From the NCBI RefSeq assembly GCF_002355515.1, contig NZ_AP014809.1, positions 1,574,501 through 1,638,500 of the forward strand: a stretch of 64,000 nucleotides of DNA, written 5' to 3'. This stretch comes from Methylorubrum populi (GTDB lineage: Bacteria > Pseudomonadota > Alphaproteobacteria > Rhizobiales > Beijerinckiaceae). Positions 23,868-31,923 of the stretch are shown one piece after another; positions within the stretch are counted from its first letter, which is position 1; every line of letters starts with the position of its first letter. A program made the position numbers and the translations under genes. Under the pieces are notes generated by a model that made no database searches, was not told the origin of the DNA, and saw only the letters and a program-made list of their open reading frames with translations.

Positions 23868-24848
23868 GTGCTGCGCACATCCGCCTTCCTGCTCACGATC
23901 GCCGCGGGCCTCCTCGCACCGACGGGTCTGTCCGCCGCGCCGGACCCGGCGGCCAAACCGCCCAAGGAGAACGCGGCCAAACCGAATGCGGCGCAGGATA
24001 GCCCCCTCGTCTCGACCGAGTGGCTGGAGAAGAACCTCGACGCCAAGAACCTCCGGATCGTCGAGGTCAGCGTCGAACCGGGGGTGTTCGAGCGCGGCCA
24101 CGTCCCGGGCGCCCAGAACGTCGTCTGGCACACCGATCTCGTCGAGACGGTGAGCCGCGACATCGCCGGGCCCGAGAAGTTCACGGCGCTCGCCCGCCGC
24201 CTCGGCATCGACCGGGACACGACCGTGGTGCTCTACGGCGACAACAACAACTGGTTCGCCGCCTGGGGCGCCTGGGTGCTCGCCCAGTACGGCCTCGTCG
24301 ACAACGTCAAGCTCCTCGACGGCGGGCGCAAGAAGTGGGAGGCCGAGAAGCGCCCCCTCGACACGCGCACCGCCGAGGTCGCCCCCTCGGCCTTCACGGC
24401 GCAGGCGCCCTCGGGCAAGCTGCGGGCGCGCTTCGCCGACGTGCTGGCGGTCGCCAAGCGGGAGCGCGACGAGCACATCCTCGACATCCGCTCGCCCGAC
24501 GAGTTCAGCGGCAAGGTCATCGCGCCTCCCGGCATCCAGGAACTCGCGATCCGCGCCGGCCACATCCCCGGCTCGGTCAACATCCCCTGGGCCAAGGCGG
24601 TGAATCCGGACGGCACGCTCAAGTCCAAGGAGGAACTGAAGACCCTCTACGCGGCGGCCGGAATCGACGGGTCGAAGCCGATCATCACCTCCTGCCGCAT
24701 CGGCGAGCGCTCGAGCCATTCCTGGTTCGTCCTGAGCCGCATCCTCGGCTACGACGCGCGCAACTACGACGGCTCGTGGACCGAGTACGGCAACGCCGTC
24801 GGCGTGCCGGTGGTCAACCTCGCCGGCACCGTCTGGGGCGGCAAGTGA
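23868..24848 (+). CDS. Exported two-domain sulfurtransferase (thiosulfate/3-mercaptopyruvate type)
   Basis: 326 residues from GTG 23868, chosen because it gives a signal peptide (MLRTSAFLLTIAAGLLAPTG then LSAAP) and has GGAG 8 bp upstream. Two rhodanese domains: the first has VSTEWLEKNLDAKNLRIVEV, FERGHVPGAQNVVWHTDL and VVLYGDNNNWFAAWGAWVLAQYG, where the active Cys is replaced (inactive domain). The second has HILDIRSPDEFSGKV, RAGHIPGSVNIPWAKAV and the active loop ITSCRIGERSSHSWFVL with its Cys. Periplasmic transfer of sulfane sulfur is expected. The stop overlaps the start of a YeeE-type sulfur transporter, which supports a role in thiosulfate handling. Confidence 0.9.
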   Translation: MLRTSAFLLTIAAGLLAPTGLSAAPDPAAKPPKENAAKPNAAQDSPLVSTEWLEKNLDAKNLRIVEVSVEPGVFERGHVPGAQNVVWHTDLVETVSRDIAGPEKFTALARRLGIDRDTTVVLYGDNNNWFAAWGAWVLAQYGLVDNVKLLDGGRKKWEAEKRPLDTRTAEVAPSAFTAQAPSGKLRARFADVLAVAKRERDEHILDIRSPDEFSGKVIAPPGIQELAIRAGHIPGSVNIPWAKAVNPDGTLKSKEELKTLYAAAGIDGSKPIITSCRIGERSSHSWFVLSRILGYDARNYDGSWTEYGNAVGVPVVNLAGTVWGGK

Positions 24849-26089
24849 CGACCGCGCCTCCGGGCGAGGCGCTGCCTTTCCCGCCGCGAAGCGTGGGCGC
24901 GCCCGGAACCGGGCGCGCGCTCCCCGTTCGGACGGTCGCCGCCAAGGCGGTGGCCGTCGCCATCGCCGCCGGGCTCGCCGCGGCGGCCTGGCGCCTCTCG
25001 GGCGAGCCGGGCGGCACGCGCCTCGCCCTGTCGCTCGTCTTCGGCGCAGTGTTCGGCTTCGTGCTCCAGCGCAGCCGCTTCTGCTTCTACTGCCAGTGGC
25101 GCGATCTTCTGGTGGCTGGCGATCCGCGCGGGATGCTCGGCATCCTGGCGGCGCTGGCCGCCGGCGCGGCCGGCTACGCCGTGGTGCTCGGCGCCTGGAT
25201 GCCGGACCCGTCGGGCACCCGCCTGCCGCCGGACGCGCATATCGGTCCCGTCGGGCCGGTCCTGGCCCTGGCCGGCCTCGCCTTCGGCGCCGGCATGGCG
25301 ATCTCGGGCTCCTGCATCAGCGCTCATCTCTACCGCCTCGGCGAGGGCTCGCCGACGGCCCCCTTCGCGCTGATCGGCACCGGCCTCGGCTTCGTCCTCG
25401 GCTTCGCGAGCTGGAACCCGCTCTACCTCGCCAGCGTCTCAGAGGCGCCCGTGCTGTGGCTGCCGCGCCATCTCGGCTACGGGCCGAGCCTCGCGCTCTC
25501 GCTGGCCCTGCTCGCCGCCCTGGCCTGGCCGCTCCTGCGCCGACTGCCCGCACCGGACGCGCCGGTCCGGCGCGACCCGCTGCACGCCGTGTTCGTGGCG
25601 CGCTGGCCGGTCTGGCTCGGGGGCCTCGCGGTCGGAGCGCTCGGAACGTTGGCCTATCTGCGGGTCGGCCCGCTCGGCGTCACCGCGGAGATCGGCGGCC
25701 GCTCCCGGCAGGCGGCGGGGGCGCTCGGCCTGCTGCCCGACCGGCTGGAGGGGCTCGACACCTTCCGCGGCTGCGCCACGGCCGTGCGCGATGCCCTTCT
25801 CACGCCGAACGGCCTGTTCGTCGGCGGCCTCGTGCTCGCCGCCCTGGCCGCAGCGCTCGTCGCCGGCCAGTTCCGGCCCGCCCTGCCGCGGCGGGGACAG
25901 GTCGTGCGCGGCCTGACCGGCGGCGTGCTGCTCGGCTGGGGCGCGATGACGGGACTCGGCTGCAGCGTCGGCACGCTGCTCTCCGGCATCATGGCCGGGG
26001 CCGTGTCGGGCTGGGTGTTCGGCGCGACGATGTTCGCCGGAGCGGCGGGGACGCTGTGGCTGGGGCGGCGAACAGGGCTCCTCGCCTGA
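24845..26089 (+). CDS. YeeE/YedE (TsuA-like) sulfur-compound transporter
   Basis: 414 residues from GTG 24845 in a GTGA overlap with the sulfurtransferase. About nine membrane helices. The family cysteines are present: GFVLQRSRFCFYCQWRD, AGMAISGSCISAHLYRLGEG and MTGLGCSVGTLLSGIMAG, each in a helix re-entrant region as in the thiosulfate importer TsuA. FGFVLQRSRFCF and GWGAMTGLGCSVG are YeeE hallmarks. Import of thiosulfate, or movement of sulfane sulfur supplied by the adjacent exported sulfurtransferase, is the likely job. Confidence 0.9.
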   Translation: MTTAPPGEALPFPPRSVGAPGTGRALPVRTVAAKAVAVAIAAGLAAAAWRLSGEPGGTRLALSLVFGAVFGFVLQRSRFCFYCQWRDLLVAGDPRGMLGILAALAAGAAGYAVVLGAWMPDPSGTRLPPDAHIGPVGPVLALAGLAFGAGMAISGSCISAHLYRLGEGSPTAPFALIGTGLGFVLGFASWNPLYLASVSEAPVLWLPRHLGYGPSLALSLALLAALAWPLLRRLPAPDAPVRRDPLHAVFVARWPVWLGGLAVGALGTLAYLRVGPLGVTAEIGGRSRQAAGALGLLPDRLEGLDTFRGCATAVRDALLTPNGLFVGGLVLAALAAALVAGQFRPALPRRGQVVRGLTGGVLLGWGAMTGLGCSVGTLLSGIMAGAVSGWVFGATMFAGAAGTLWLGRRTGLLA

Positions 26090-26185
26090 CGGCGACCCGC
26101 GCGGCTTCCCGTCCCGCTCCCGATCCGCGATCCTCTGGCATGCCTCGGGGCATGACCTCGGACGACGTCCTCGCCGTCGGGCTGG

Positions 26186-29086
26186 CTACCTCCGCGAAAT
26201 AATCTCGCGGATGCGCAGGCCCAGCGTCTCGACCACGAAGGGTTTGGTCAGCACCGCCATGCCGGGATCGAGCTGGCCATTGCCCACCGCCGCGTTCTCG
26301 GCGTAGCCGGTGATGAACAGCACCTTGAGATCGGGCCGCGAGACCCGGGCGGCATCGGCCATCTGGCGGCCGTTCATGCCGCCGGGGAGCCCGACATCGG
26401 AAATCAGCAGGTCGATGCGCACGTCCGATTGCAGCACCTTGAGGCCGGAGGCGCTGTCGGCGGCCTCGATCGCGGTGTAGCCGAGGTCTTCCAGCACCTC
26501 GGTCACCAGCATCCGCACGGTGGGCTCGTCATCGACCACGAGCACCGTCTCGCCCTGCTCGGCGCGGGGCGCATCCACCAGCGGGCCGAGGGAATCCGGT
26601 GACTCGGCCTCGCCGTGGTAGCGCGGCAGGTAGAGGCAGACCGTCGTGCCCTCGCCGAGCTCGGAATAGATCCGGACCTGCCCGCCGGTCTGCTTGGCGA
26701 AGCCGTAGATCATCGACAGCCCCAGCCCCGTGCCCTGGCCGGTGGGCTTGGTGGTGAAGAACGGCTCGAACGCCTTGGCCCGCACGTCCGGGCTCATGCC
26801 GGTGCCGGTATCGGTCACGCAGAGCGAGAGGTACTGGCCGGGCAGCACCTCGTGCTGGCGCGCGGCGTGCGCGTCGAGCCACTTGTTGGCGGTCTCGATG
26901 GTGATGCGCCCGCCCTCCGGCATGGCGTCGCGGGCGTTGATGCAGAGGTTTAAAAGCGCGTTCTCGAGCTGCGGCGGATCGACCAGGGAAGGCCAGAGCC
27001 CGGCCGCGCCCACGACTTCGATCGTGATGGTGGGGCCGACCGTGCGGCGGATCAGATCCTCCATCCCCATCACCAGCCGGTTCACGTCGGTGGGCCTGGG
27101 ATCCAGGGTCTGGCGGCGGGAGAAGGCGAGCAGGCGGTGGGTCAGCGCCGCGGCGCGCTTGGCGGCGCCCTGCGCGGCGCCCATGTAGCGATCGACGTCC
27201 TTGAGCCGGCCTTGGGCAATGCGGGTCTGCATCAGCTCCAGGCTGCCCGAGATGCCGGCGAGCAGGTTGTTGAAGTCGTGGGCGAGCCCGCCGGTGAGCT
27301 GGCCCACCGCCTCCATCTTCTGGCTCTGGCGCAGCGCCTCCTCGGCCTCGGCCAAAGCCCGCGCCTGCTCCTTAATCGCGGTCACGTCGCGCACCGAGGC
27401 GTAGATGAGTCCTCCGCGCGGCACGGTGTTCCAAGAGAACCAGCGATAGCTGCCGTCGCGGGTGCGGTAGCGGTTCTCGAAGCCGAGCCGCATCTCGCCG
27501 CGGGCGAGGTCGGCGGCGGCGGCAAGCGTCTGATCCCGGTCCTCGGGGTGGACGAAGTCGAGAAAGGGGACGGCCTTCAGCTCGGCCTCGCTCCAGCCGA
27601 GGGTGGCGCTCCAGGCCGGGTTGAGGCTGACGAAGCGGCCCTCGAAATCGGCCACGGCCAGGAGGTCGCTGGAGGCCTGCCAGATCTGGTCGCGCTCGGC
27701 GGTGCGCGCGGCGACCTGCTCCTCAAGCGTTTCATTGAGCCGGCGCAGGAGCACGATGGCCCGGTCGCGCTCTTCTGCCACGGCGCGGCGCTCCTCCACG
27801 TCGATCAGGACGCCGGGGAAGCTCAGCGGCGTGCCGTCGGGCGCGTGATCGACCCGGCCGTTGGCCTCGATCCAGTAATAGCGCCCGTCGGCGCGCCGCA
27901 CCCGGTACTGGTGGGCGTAGGCGCCGCCGCGGGCGATGGCCTCGCCGATCGCCTGCGCCAGCCCGGCCTTGTCGTCGGGATGGACCGTCTCGACCACCTG
28001 GGCGAGGCTCAGGCCCTCGCGGCCGAGCGCCGGATCGAGGCCGAAGGCGCGGGCGAAGGCCTCGTCCACGGTGAAGCGGTCGGTGGGCAGGTCCCAGAGC
28101 CAGGTGCCGACGATCGCCCCGGCCGAGAGGGCGAGCTGGACCCGCTCGGCATTGACCCGGGCCAGCGCCTCGCTCTCCCGCAGCCGCCGCTCGACCTCGA
28201 TCCGCGCGGTCACGTCGAGTTCGGCCACGACGCCGCCGACGATGGTGCCCGAGCGGTCGCGGATCGGCGCGGCGTTGTTGAGGAACAGCCGCCGCCCGCC
28301 GCCGTCGAAGCGCTCGATCTCCACGAGTTCGCCGCGCACGGTCTCGCCGTGCAGCAGGGCGCGGGCCATGCCCCAATCCTCGGCGCGCAGGCGCTCGCCG
28401 GTTTCCGGCCAGTAGCCGATCCAGTCGCCGTAGCCCTCCCAGCTCTCGGTTTCCGGCGGGATGCCCCAGATCTCGCGGTTGGCGGGGTTGTCGCGCACGA
28501 TCCGCCCGTCCGCGTCGGCGATGATCACGCCGACCGGGAGCCCCTCCAGCGTCGCCGAGAGCAGGGATTCGCTGCGGCGCAGGGCCGCCTCGCTCTCCCG
28601 CTGCAGGGCCTCGGTGCGGACGCGCTTGGTCGTCTCGTTGGTGAAGATGAACAGGCCGGCGATGCGGCCCTCGCCGTCGAGCACCCGCGAGTAGGAGAAG
28701 CTCCACCACGTCTCGGCCTCGCCCCGGTCTGTGGCGAGCTTCCACGGCAGATCCTCGAAGCGGCGGCTCTTCCCGGCGAAGGCGTCGTCGATGATCGGCT
28801 TGGCCTGGTCCCAGCCATCGGCCCAGACCCGGTCGAAGCGCTCGCCCATGGCCCAGGACAGGCGAGGGCCCAGCAGCGGGAAGTAGGTGTCGTTGAAGAA
28901 GAAGTGCAGCTCCGGCCCCCAGGCCAGGATCATGCTCTCGGGCGAATTCAGGATGAGACTCAGCGCCGTGCGCAGCGATTCGGGCCAGGTCTGCGGAGCT
29001 CCGAGCGGGTGATCCGACCAGTCGCGCTCGGCGATCATGCGGGCGGCCTCGCCGCCCCCGGCCAGGAACGGGAGGGATTCGGTCAT
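26186..29086 (-). CDS. PAS-rich hybrid histidine kinase with C-terminal receiver
   Basis: 966 residues from ATG 29084-29086 (a GTG 33 bp upstream is also possible). An N-terminal GAF/PAS-like region (DHPLGAPQTWPESLRTALSL, FFFNDTYFPLLG), then three further PAS domains (around 160, 300 and 450; for example VGVIIADADGRIVRDNPANR and RFVSLNPAWSATLGWSEAEL). HisKA has the phospho-His in LTGGLAHDFNNLLAGISGSL (about 600). HATPase boxes are NLCINARDAMPEGG, DTGTGMSPD and GQGTGLGLSMIYGF. A receiver domain follows: VLVVDDEPTVRMLVTEVL, DLLISDVGLPGGMNG, LFITGYAENA. No membrane helix is evident, so it is probably cytosolic; the signal is unknown. No response-regulator gene is adjacent. Confidence 0.93.
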   Translation of the reverse strand: MTESLPFLAGGGEAARMIAERDWSDHPLGAPQTWPESLRTALSLILNSPESMILAWGPELHFFFNDTYFPLLGPRLSWAMGERFDRVWADGWDQAKPIIDDAFAGKSRRFEDLPWKLATDRGEAETWWSFSYSRVLDGEGRIAGLFIFTNETTKRVRTEALQRESEAALRRSESLLSATLEGLPVGVIIADADGRIVRDNPANREIWGIPPETESWEGYGDWIGYWPETGERLRAEDWGMARALLHGETVRGELVEIERFDGGGRRLFLNNAAPIRDRSGTIVGGVVAELDVTARIEVERRLRESEALARVNAERVQLALSAGAIVGTWLWDLPTDRFTVDEAFARAFGLDPALGREGLSLAQVVETVHPDDKAGLAQAIGEAIARGGAYAHQYRVRRADGRYYWIEANGRVDHAPDGTPLSFPGVLIDVEERRAVAEERDRAIVLLRRLNETLEEQVAARTAERDQIWQASSDLLAVADFEGRFVSLNPAWSATLGWSEAELKAVPFLDFVHPEDRDQTLAAAADLARGEMRLGFENRYRTRDGSYRWFSWNTVPRGGLIYASVRDVTAIKEQARALAEAEEALRQSQKMEAVGQLTGGLAHDFNNLLAGISGSLELMQTRIAQGRLKDVDRYMGAAQGAAKRAAALTHRLLAFSRRQTLDPRPTDVNRLVMGMEDLIRRTVGPTITIEVVGAAGLWPSLVDPPQLENALLNLCINARDAMPEGGRITIETANKWLDAHAARQHEVLPGQYLSLCVTDTGTGMSPDVRAKAFEPFFTTKPTGQGTGLGLSMIYGFAKQTGGQVRIYSELGEGTTVCLYLPRYHGEAESPDSLGPLVDAPRAEQGETVLVVDDEPTVRMLVTEVLEDLGYTAIEAADSASGLKVLQSDVRIDLLISDVGLPGGMNGRQMADAARVSRPDLKVLFITGYAENAAVGNGQLDPGMAVLTKPFVVETLGLRIREIISRR

Positions 29087-29157
29087 CGAGCCGGGATTGC
29101 ACAGGTCGCGCCCGGCCACCAGAGCTGAGCAGTGTTCCGGTTCGGCCGGTCACGTTT

Positions 29158-30063
29158 CTAGTCGTGACGCCGTTCCTCGCCCGGCGATGGCGCTTCGTCC
29201 CTCGGCGGGTAGCCGAACATGGCCTTGAAGGCACGGCTGAAGGCGGATTCGGACTCGTAGCCGACACGCAATGCGATTTCGCCGACCCGCGCGTCGCCCG
29301 CGGCGAGCATGGCCCGGGCCAGGTTGAGCCGCCACTCGTTCTGGTAGCGCAGGGGCGAGCGGCCGACGAGCGCGGCGAAGCGTTCACAGAAGCTCGAGCG
29401 CGACATGCCGGCCGCGTCGGCGAGGGCATCGATGCTCCATCGCTGCAGCGGCCGCTCGTGCACGAGCTTCAGCGCCCTGGCGATGCGGGCGTCGGACAGC
29501 CCGCCCAGCCATCCGGTGGTGTGCCCGCGCTGCACCCATGTCCGGAGGGTGCGGATGACGATTACGTCGATGATCCGCGAGATCATCAGGGCCGCGCCGG
29601 GCTCGTCGTCGGTCACCTCGACCATCAGGAAGGGCACGATGCCGTCGAGCCAGCCCGCGCCCTCCGCGCGCCGGATGTGGATGCGCTCGGGCAGGGCCGC
29701 GATCATGCCGCGCAGGCTGTGAGGATCGAACCAGAACCGGCACAGGATCACCGATGCCGGCGCCCGCGACGCCACCAGCCGCGCCGCGCCGAGCCCGCGG
29801 GGCAGAAGCAGGAGGTCGCCCCCGTCGATCACGACCGGCGCCTCGCCGGCGTCCTCGATGTGAAGCGCGCCGTCGGCGAGCACCAGGACATGCGCCGCCC
29901 CGGCCTCCAGATCCAGACGCTCGGACGCCGCGATCTCGCGCGAGCGGACATGGTCCCCGGTCAGCCGGATCTGCGCCAGCACATGCGAGAGGAGATCGCC
30001 GGAGACGCCGCCGCGCAGTCCGCCCTCCGGAAGATCGGTCAAGTTTTCCAGAGATCCGGTCAT
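29158..30063 (-). CDS. AraC-family regulator with cupin-type N-terminus
   Basis: 301 residues from ATG 30061-30063. The N-terminal sensor (AGAAHVLVLADGALHIEDAG, GGDLLLLPRGLGAARL) is an AraC-binding/Cupin_6 type; MISRIIDVIVIRTLRTWVQRG and GWLGGLSDARIARALKLVHE form the usual linker. The two helix-turn-helix motifs are SIDALADAAGMSRSSFCERF and VGEIALRVGYESESAFSRAF, then KAMFGYPPRD. It diverges from the DUF308 membrane gene (start 30210) and probably regulates it. The N-terminal family often senses small hydrophobic or stress signals, but the ligand is unknown. Confidence 0.9.
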   Translation of the reverse strand: MTGSLENLTDLPEGGLRGGVSGDLLSHVLAQIRLTGDHVRSREIAASERLDLEAGAAHVLVLADGALHIEDAGEAPVVIDGGDLLLLPRGLGAARLVASRAPASVILCRFWFDPHSLRGMIAALPERIHIRRAEGAGWLDGIVPFLMVEVTDDEPGAALMISRIIDVIVIRTLRTWVQRGHTTGWLGGLSDARIARALKLVHERPLQRWSIDALADAAGMSRSSFCERFAALVGRSPLRYQNEWRLNLARAMLAAGDARVGEIALRVGYESESAFSRAFKAMFGYPPRDEAPSPGEERRHD

Positions 30064-30209
30064 GGGTGTCGTCGGCCCCCGGCTGTACACATGGCCCCTG
30101 ACGCAGCGCGTAACGCCCTGAAAGAACACCTCTTTCGCGCAGGCCGGCAATCCTGTCGGCCGGTCTGCCCTGTGGTCGCCCGCTGCCCCGCGCCGCTCAC
30201 GGCACGCAC

Positions 30210-30803
30210 ATGAAGGATACGCCGATGCCGATCGTCCAGCCCTCTGAGCGTGATACCGCGCGCTGGCTGAGTTCCTACTCCTTCCTCCGCGCCGGCGTTT
30301 CCGCCGGCTGGGTGGCGGCGGCCCTCACCATCGGACAAGCCGTGCCGCCCGCCGCAGCGGTGCTTCTGGTCGCCTATCCCGCCTGGGATGCCGCCGCCAA
30401 CCTCATCGACGCGCGGCGCAGCGGCGGTCTGGCGGCCAATCCCAGCCAGTCCCTCAACGCGGCGGTCAGCGGCATCGTCGCCGTCGCGGTCGTCGTCGCG
30501 CTCGGCTGGAGCCTCCACGCGGTGCTGGCGGTCTTCGGCGTCTGGGCGATCCTCTCGGGCCTGCTGCAGCTCGTCACCGGTCTGCGCCGCTGGAAGGCGG
30601 GTGCCCAATGGGCGATGGTGCTGAGCGGGGCCCAGTCGACGCTCGCGGGCGGGTTCTTCGTCACGCTGGCCGCGGGCGCCGCGAGCCCCGGCATCACGGA
30701 CATTGCGCCCTATGCCGCGTTCGGTGCCTTCTACTTCCTCGTCTCCGCCGTGTGGCTGAGGCTTGCGATGTTCCGAAAGGCATCGGCCGAACATCTCGCA
30801 TGA
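30210..30803 (+). CDS. DUF308-like integral membrane protein
   Basis: 197 residues (or 192 from the internal Met at 30225). Six hydrophobic helices: SFLRAGVSAGWVAAALTIGQ, AAAVLLVAYPAWDAAANLID, AAVSGIVAVAVVVALGWSLH, VLAVFGVWAILSGLLQLVTGL, WAMVLSGAQSTLAGGFFVTLA and YAAFGAFYFLVSAVWLRLAM. The WAILSGLLQLVTGLRRWK pattern resembles HdeD/DUF308 acid-stress membrane proteins. It diverges from an AraC regulator and precedes an exported hydrolase 155 bp downstream. Function is not established. Confidence 0.8.
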   Translation: MKDTPMPIVQPSERDTARWLSSYSFLRAGVSAGWVAAALTIGQAVPPAAAVLLVAYPAWDAAANLIDARRSGGLAANPSQSLNAAVSGIVAVAVVVALGWSLHAVLAVFGVWAILSGLLQLVTGLRRWKAGAQWAMVLSGAQSTLAGGFFVTLAAGAASPGITDIAPYAAFGAFYFLVSAVWLRLAMFRKASAEHLA

Positions 30804-30958
30804 CGCGCGTGAATGACGAGCGTGAACGACGACCGGGGATGCGAGCCGCTGAGGCCGCCATCGCCGGGGCGCCGCGGACAGGCCGTCGGGCGCCCCCCTG
30901 TCGGCGAGCCCGGCCGGCGCAAAGCGCAACGATCCCGATCCTGAGAGGAGCTGCAGGC

Positions 30959-31738
30959 ATGTTGACCCGCCGAACCCTGAACCGATCGCTCGCGGCCCTC
31001 ACTGCGGCGGCGCTGCTGCCCGGATCGAGCCGAGCCGAGGACGCGCCGCGGGCGCGCAATGTCGTGCTCGTACACGGCCTCTTCGCCGACGGCTCGTGCT
31101 GGTCGGAGGTGATCCCCCGGCTGCAGGCGGCGGGCCTCACCGTCACCTCGGTGCAGAACCCGCTGACCACCTTCGACGAGGCGCTCGCCGCCACGCAGCG
31201 GGTGCTGGCGCGGCAGGAGGGGTCGACCGTCCTGGTCGGGCACTCCTTCTCCGGGATGATCGTCACCGAGGCCGGCGCCGATCCGAAGGTCTCAGCCGTG
31301 GTCTACGTCGCGGCGCGGGCCCCCGATGCCGGCGAGGATTACACGGCACTGGCCAAGACCTATCCGACGCCGCCAGCCTCCGCCGGGATCGTCTTCGACG
31401 GCGACGAGGGGCGCCTCACCGAAGCCGCCTTCCTGAAGGACTTCGCCGGCGACCTGCCCCCGGAGCGGGCGAAGGTGCTGTTCGCCGTCCAGCAGCCGTT
31501 CCGCAAAGAGCTGCTCCAGGCACGGACGACACAGGCCGCGTGGCGCGCGAAGCCGAGCTTCTACGCCGTGTCGACGCAGGATCGGACGATCAACCCGGAC
31601 CTTCAGCGCTTCATGGCCGGCCGGATGAAGGCGCGCACGATCGAGTTGGCCGCGAGCCATCTGGCACTGATCTCGCAGCCGCAGGCGATCGCAGACCTCA
31701 TCCTCGAGGCCGCCGGACAGCCCCGACACCGCCCGTGA
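30959..31738 (+). CDS. Exported alpha/beta hydrolase
   Basis: 259 residues from ATG 30959 (GAGAGGAG-type ribosome site 10 bp upstream). A signal peptide with Arg-rich start (LTRRTLNRSLAALTAAALLP) ends near SRA; it could be Tat-exported. The hydrolase core begins NVVLVHGLFADGSCWSEVIP; the nucleophile elbow is VLVGHSFSGMIVTEAG (Ser) and the C-terminal His is in ASHLALISQPQAIADLI. The pattern matches the salicylate-esterase/hydroxynitrile-lyase-like small hydrolases often annotated only as alpha/beta hydrolase. Its stop is 81 bp before a palindromic repeat. The substrate is unknown. Confidence 0.85.
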   Translation: MLTRRTLNRSLAALTAAALLPGSSRAEDAPRARNVVLVHGLFADGSCWSEVIPRLQAAGLTVTSVQNPLTTFDEALAATQRVLARQEGSTVLVGHSFSGMIVTEAGADPKVSAVVYVAARAPDAGEDYTALAKTYPTPPASAGIVFDGDEGRLTEAAFLKDFAGDLPPERAKVLFAVQQPFRKELLQARTTQAAWRAKPSFYAVSTQDRTINPDLQRFMAGRMKARTIELAASHLALISQPQAIADLILEAAGQPRHRP

Positions 31739-31819
31739 GGAGCGCGCGACCGGACGGTGCGAACGCCTGCCGGGACGGTCGCTCACCCCTCCTCCCGGGC
31801 GAAGGGTGGCAGGTCTTGC

Positions 31820-31923
31820 TAGCGCATCGTGCTGGATATCGGATCCAGCACGATGCGCTAGATTATTGTTTTTGCATCATCTTTTTCCGAAAGCCGGAAA
31901 CCACCTCTCGGGATGATGCTCTA
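31820..31923. repeat. Palindromic double-hairpin repeat, full copy 1
   Basis: The first half is a perfect hairpin: TAGCGCATCGTGCTGGAT (31820-31837), spacer ATCGG, then its exact complement to 31860. The second half holds GTTTTTGCATCATCTTTTTC, CCGAAAGCCGGAAACCACC, and TCTCGGGATGATGCTCTA ending at 31923; GCATCAT pairs with ATGATGC and CCGAAAG with a near-complement. Same layout as 39488-39590, with compensating base changes. The last triplet (CTA, 31921-31923) is the TAG stop of the minus-strand membrane gene. Confidence 0.88.
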
